Positions 5,801 to 8,777 of a stretch of 8,777 nt of DNA are shown here, in pieces. Numbering within the stretch: the first letter of the stretch is position 1; each line of letters begins with the position of its first letter. The stretch spans positions 1 through 8,777 of the forward strand of contig CALEWF010000143.1 of NCBI GenBank assembly GCA_937925455.1. The letters run 5' to 3'. A program made the position numbers and the translations under genes. Under the pieces are notes generated by a model. It ran no database searches. It saw nothing but the letters and a program-made list of their open reading frames with translations, and was not told the origin of the DNA. This DNA is from an uncultured Flavobacteriales bacterium. Its GTDB lineage: Bacteria; Bacteroidota; Bacteroidia; CAIKAF01.

Positions 5801-7503
5801 AAAGATTGGGCTTTATCGTCAGCTTTACGTACTTTTAAAACTGATTCAAAAGGTGAACCGCTGGATGCACGTGCCCAAACCACTCCCAATACCAAGTCGT
5901 TAACTGCGCCCGGCTTCAAGGTAAACGGACCAGCAGATTGCACAAAACGACGATCGCCGGGCTGGTTACCAGATTGTACTTCCGTCCATTCAAAACCCGG
6001 ATTTATTCCTTTAGTTCCCCAATGCAAGGGGTCTGAATCACCCGGAAACATAAAGTCGGAAACAATCGTAGTAGTTCCCTGCGTTCCTGGATATCCATTA
6101 CCACCATAAACCATGCGTGAAGCATCTCTCCAGAAACCTCTTACGTAATTGTAATATTCAGGTGCAGTACTTGGATCGCAACTTGGACAGCTACCGTTGT
6201 TGTAATATACAAATCGCCGCATTCCATAACGCTCGTTATCTACAATATTATCATCAAAACCTACCCCATTAATACCAAATGCATTAGAAAAACGAGTAGT
6301 ATCAGTTAGTGAAGTAATAGCAGATAAATCTGGGTTATTTTTATCCCAAAACTCTGCTACCCCATTACTGTCCAAATAAGGTCCTAAAAAGAAGTCTACA
6401 CCTACTGCCGGTGGATTTAATCCATAACCTAATTGACCACCACAATTTTCATCGTTCGCATCACCATTATACATGTAACCAAACCCTCTTCCTACATCAC
6501 AACCGGTATAGTCATCCTGGTAACAGCCCAAGTCTGCATCCGTATTCACACCAAAATAACAGCTTGCTAATGTGGTTGTACCACGATTTATCAATTGGTA
6601 GTTATAGAAAGTCATATTATTAATCTCGTCGTTGGTATTAAACCCAAAAGCTTGGGCTCGTATTTCCATTCCAATAGGCTGCCCTTGCGATTCTCCATGA
6701 ACGTTACCTTTGTCGTTAAATACCCACCACAAAGTAAAATCGCCATAGAGATATGCACTACGATCCGTTCTACAATCTATATTGTTATCCAAGTCATAAA
6801 AAGGATAATCACAATCTTCCCAACGATAAACACCATCGTTATTGGCATCAGCAAACGGAGCAAGAATAGGATGCATGTTCAAATGCTGACCATTTGATTG
6901 AATAAGCGGGTTACCGGGCCATTTTTTAATTACATCAGGCACCACGTAACCTTCGCAGGAAGGATCATTCGGATCTATACAGTTACATAAACGAAATTGT
7001 TCAACCTGTTGACGAGTAATAGACCAAATCTGATCATACAATGAACAAGTTTCTGCATCAATAGAAGCTGTTCCTAAACGATCCAGCGGACCAGTCCAAT
7101 AATCAACTCCTTGTGAACGGTAACGCTGAGCGGCCAAACGCAAGGTTTGAGTTTGAGCATCGCGGCCACCCATCCAAAGCGTTCCTACGAAAATTGCATT
7201 TCGCCCGCTTCCTTTGGGAACTTCATAGCGGGCATTCTGAATTAAATCCCACCACATATCACCTCCGGAATGTATCAATGCTCTTACATTGTTTACATTC
7301 AACTCTGCAGAAGTAGAAGGAGGCAAACATCCTGCTGATACAGATTTATCTGCACTTGTTGATTTATCTGATCCAACTCCCTTGGCCGGATTGTCCTTAT
7401 ATGCCCACAATCCTGTGGTCATCAGGATTAACCCGGTAGAAATGAATCCTTTCATGATCTTTTTCATACTCCTGTTATTTATATCGGTTACTTGAATTTT
7501 CAT
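2878..7503 (-). CDS. giant exported protein with T9SS C-terminal sorting domain
   Basis: A 1541-residue protein of unknown function, predicted to be exported and delivered to the surface by T9SS. A signal peptide lies near residues 13-34 (KKIMKGF, hydrophobic core, likely cut after LWA). Met13 (codon at 7465-7467) gives a more ordinary signal peptide and may be the true start; Met1 is kept because it follows the upstream gene by 8 bp. The N-terminal third is Cys-rich (13 of 18 Cys at residues 59-442). It contains an EF-hand/dockerin-like calcium loop DANNDGVYRWED (219-230), with D219, N221, D223, G224 and D230 in place, followed by DLDNNID (237-243). The middle has beta-rich, possibly Ig/FnIII-like segments. 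Residues about 1437-1541 form a type A-like sorting domain: VVPNPYYA (1442-1449), VTIYSLNGTLVR (1473-1484), PVASGLYIIHV (1507-1517) and a tail ending RPFSLDNF. No catalytic motif was recognised. It resembles a recurrent uncharacterised Bacteroidota family (recalled). Confidence 0.88.
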   Translation of the reverse strand: MKIQVTDINNRSMKKIMKGFISTGLILMTTGLWAYKDNPAKGVGSDKSTSADKSVSAGCLPPSTSAELNVNNVRALIHSGGDMWWDLIQNARYEVPKGSGRNAIFVGTLWMGGRDAQTQTLRLAAQRYRSQGVDYWTGPLDRLGTASIDAETCSLYDQIWSITRQQVEQFRLCNCIDPNDPSCEGYVVPDVIKKWPGNPLIQSNGQHLNMHPILAPFADANNDGVYRWEDCDYPFYDLDNNIDCRTDRSAYLYGDFTLWWVFNDKGNVHGESQGQPIGMEIRAQAFGFNTNDEINNMTFYNYQLINRGTTTLASCYFGVNTDADLGCYQDDYTGCDVGRGFGYMYNGDANDENCGGQLGYGLNPPAVGVDFFLGPYLDSNGVAEFWDKNNPDLSAITSLTDTTRFSNAFGINGVGFDDNIVDNERYGMRRFVYYNNGSCPSCDPSTAPEYYNYVRGFWRDASRMVYGGNGYPGTQGTTTIVSDFMFPGDSDPLHWGTKGINPGFEWTEVQSGNQPGDRRFVQSAGPFTLKPGAVNDLVLGVVWARASSGSPFESVLKVRKADDKAQSLFENCFRVLNGPDAPDLNIQELDRELILFLTNKSTSNNYLNQYEELNYFIPEFEEQSIPITRDTVIYVPAWMYTQVRGNGNTMYVYSTSTVNGNSADTTVTIYDSGGNPVTTHYGYFTNPATPVVTTITLGIQKDTIYYDRKIRFEGYLIYQLKDATVTANDIFGPDGSAKARLVAQCDIRNFDSEGNPIGTIVNFEFDEDLGYSVPKVKVQGANEGIIHSFKVTEDLFASGTDKRLVNHKTYYYMALAYGYNNFKKYDPNDPTALDGQKEPFFLGRRNIKVYSAIPHIPAPELGGTVLQSLYGMSPRITRIEGRGNGGNYLELTKETEEAILNSPNHRVDNPTYDYAGGPINVKIIDPLKLRPSNYVLKIVDNNPQTPTNNPVVNKTARWVLLEPGSPYGDTVAVSEKDISESYEQIVYDRRNIPGIDDRFLGFSINIRQTQNIGPTWVISNGKLKPSYEKQNGLIDASIEFEKPENVWLGFFPDLNINSPGNWVRSGTTVGATSGPNVALLNTFNSNRFVVSVNLQGVDVFIDPDNVFETSVAFYGGGGIVPYLLTNAVSSYTDENQFRRPGHGIASSITHPSSGNGVISTSLQLQNFINSVDIVLTSDKSKWTRCPVFETHDFDFDSASYVHPLYPGNTKPRKLALRHSPSVDKNGNPANVAAGPSNDPESPNYINAWGMGWFPGYAIDVETGERLNIAFGEDSYLSGFNGRDMIFNPYQADPTKGIDGWISQFGDYLFAGKHYIYVFGSNPQIGGYTASTHYDAGAAIVQFLTDANGVPISNPPVAQARNVWRNCMWAGIPFHVRGKTWLDGDVRIRLRVFKNYQPNLSAVNTVANPQNNNNPMYEFGFADLAAITGDNDAARAALDLIQVVPNPYYAASDYETNQVDNRVKIVNLPDVCTVTIYSLNGTLVRRYEKSTSAKTSIDWDLKNYKNIPVASGLYIIHVKAPGIGERILKWYGVLRPFSLDNF

Positions 7504-7511
7504 TTTAATAA

Positions 7512-8777
7512 TTAAAACGACATGATTACCCCCAAACGAACCCTTCTTGGAATACTGAAGTTTGTGGGATTTGCCACTGCCATAGTGTACATATCTCTGA
7601 ATGAAGTAGGATCAACTTGGCTATTAATATAGGTTTCATACAATGGTGAAGTTAAGAAACCATCATCAGTAGCTGAACCTGTGGCGCTGTAAACACCGAT
7701 GGTATTGCGAATGTCAAACAAATTCAGTACTTGGAGGTAGATGTTTAATATAGATTTTTTGCGTTCTTTTACCCCATCGTCTGATTTTTTACCCCAGAAA
7801 ATATTGATGTCTTTATCCACCATCAAATCAATATTAAACTCCCATGGCAGGCGGGCACCGTTGAGTGAACCTTGTAATGAAGTGGTACCCAAACCACCTG
7901 TGAGGAATGCATTTCCTGTTGGAATAACCTGACGGGAAAATGGAACTCCAGAGCCTCCCCGAAGGGTTAAGCTAGCTCCTAAATTCTTAAATATAGTTTC
8001 TAAGAAAGCACCTTTAGGACCAAAATATTCTCCATTATCTTTTCCATCGCCAAACCGGTAAATAAAGAATGCGGTGAATAAGTGACGACGATCATAATTG
8101 GTAGGATAAATTATACGCAGATTCGGTTGTCCTGAATTTACCAAGTTTAACTGAGAGAAGTTATCAGAACCGGTACCGTCGGCAAACTGCAGGGTATAAG
8201 ATGCAGAAAGCTTGAGATTGGCTGATTTACGAAGTTCATATTCAAAGGTAATGCCTTTTACAGTACCAAAGTCAATGTTATCATAGGTTTTGTAAGTTCT
8301 AGGATACGCTTCAAATAAACGTACTACAGCAATCATATCACGAAGTTCGCGATAAAAGGCAGAAATCTTCAATGCAGAAGACTCAGTTAAACGTTGGCGG
8401 AAACCCAGTGAGAAATCGGTGGTACGCTCCGGACGAAGATTGGGATTATTGAATATTTTATTTGCGTCATTATATGATGAGTTATTCCAGAAGAAATAAT
8501 CCAGTGGATTATTACGGGTAAAGAAAGCACCGGGACGTTGTGTTAAAATATCATAGTAAGCCGTAAACTGGGTATTGTCTGAAATAGGGAATGAGAATGC
8601 TATACGAGGCATTACATTTACTTGTGGAGTATAGTCAGTAAATGCACCGATGGGATTAAATCCTTTTTCTACAAAGGCATTGGGATCCAAAACATACGGC
8701 TGCACTCTACCAGAAGCCGTACGTATTAACGAAGGGTCATTGATTACTTCTCCGTTGGCATTATACCAAACATCTCC
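7512..8777 (-). CDS. TonB-dependent receptor, C-terminal part (cut by window edge)
   Basis: The frame is open through the right edge, so only the last 421 residues are present; a GTG at 8705-8703 is an internal Val codon, not the start. What is seen is the C-terminal portion of a 22-strand-type barrel: the TonB-receptor motif NPNLRPERTTDFSLGF (about residues 111-126), amphipathic strands such as ALKISAFYREL and LKLSASYTLQF, then YDRRHLFTAFF (228-238) and LNIYLQVLNLFDIRN (344-358). The last strand RRVRLGVIMSF ends in Phe, as barrel-assembly substrates usually do. The plug, TonB box and any carboxypeptidase-like N-terminal domain would lie outside the window. Such receptors import large or scarce ligands across the outer membrane using TonB/ExbBD energy; the ligand here is unknown. 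The stop codon is 8 bp from the next gene, so the two are probably co-transcribed. Confidence 0.9.
   Translation of the reverse strand, partial: GDVWYNANGEVINDPSLIRTASGRVQPYVLDPNAFVEKGFNPIGAFTDYTPQVNVMPRIAFSFPISDNTQFTAYYDILTQRPGAFFTRNNPLDYFFWNNSSYNDANKIFNNPNLRPERTTDFSLGFRQRLTESSALKISAFYRELRDMIAVVRLFEAYPRTYKTYDNIDFGTVKGITFEYELRKSANLKLSASYTLQFADGTGSDNFSQLNLVNSGQPNLRIIYPTNYDRRHLFTAFFIYRFGDGKDNGEYFGPKGAFLETIFKNLGASLTLRGGSGVPFSRQVIPTGNAFLTGGLGTTSLQGSLNGARLPWEFNIDLMVDKDINIFWGKKSDDGVKERKKSILNIYLQVLNLFDIRNTIGVYSATGSATDDGFLTSPLYETYINSQVDPTSFRDMYTMAVANPTNFSIPRRVRLGVIMSF

Noticed and set aside
8703..8705. GTG as start of the TonB-dependent receptor
   Set aside because: The frame continues open for 24 codons to the window edge with barrel-like sequence, and a receptor starting here would lack plug and signal peptide. 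The gene is simply cut by the edge.

Overview
The window looks like a chromosomal segment from a member of the Bacteroidota, probably an uncultured Chitinophagales/Sphingobacteriales-like lineage (the lineage is inference). The grounds are a type IX secretion (T9SS) C-terminal sorting domain, a PorV/PorQ-family outer-membrane protein, a TonB-dependent receptor of the Bacteroidota kind, AT-rich coding DNA, no clear Shine-Dalgarno sites, and a TAnnTTTG promoter-like box. Every supported gene lies on the minus strand, so transcription runs from the right edge to the left.

Right and centre (1757-8777): three closely spaced genes in transcription order. First is the C-terminal 421 residues of a TonB-dependent receptor, cut by the window edge. 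After an 8-bp gap comes a 1541-residue exported protein ending in a T9SS sorting domain. After a further 29 bp comes a 363-residue PorV/PorQ-family barrel. The spacing suggests one transcript and a joint job at the cell surface: a large T9SS cargo made together with its own PorV-like partner and an outer-membrane receptor. The substrate is not visible in the sequence.

Middle (1663-1756): a 94-bp gap holds a perfect 12-bp hairpin followed by a T-run on the minus strand, with a Bacteroidota-like -7 box just upstream of it. The hairpin may end the surface-protein operon, or it may lie in the greA leader.

Left genes (797-1662): greA (transcript cleavage factor) and a HIT-family nucleotide hydrolase/transferase gene. 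Their stop and start codons overlap in the pentamer TAATG, so they are probably translationally coupled.

Left end (1-796): no convincing gene. Bases 1-298 are AT-rich (29% GC over 1-100). From 299 to 716 there is a composite island of non-coding repeats: a 65-bp GC-rich unit with 9-bp inverted ends, a 139-bp unit with 17-bp inverted ends of the TCATTGCGA type, three 16-bp tandem repeats, and a very GC-rich hairpin-dense block (69% GC over 561-660). These look like dispersed palindromic or MITE-like elements landed side by side downstream of the HIT gene.

The clearest candidate for an under-described system is the receptor / giant T9SS cargo / PorV-paralogue trio. The most testable regulatory idea is the terminator-like hairpin between the putative greA promoter and greA.
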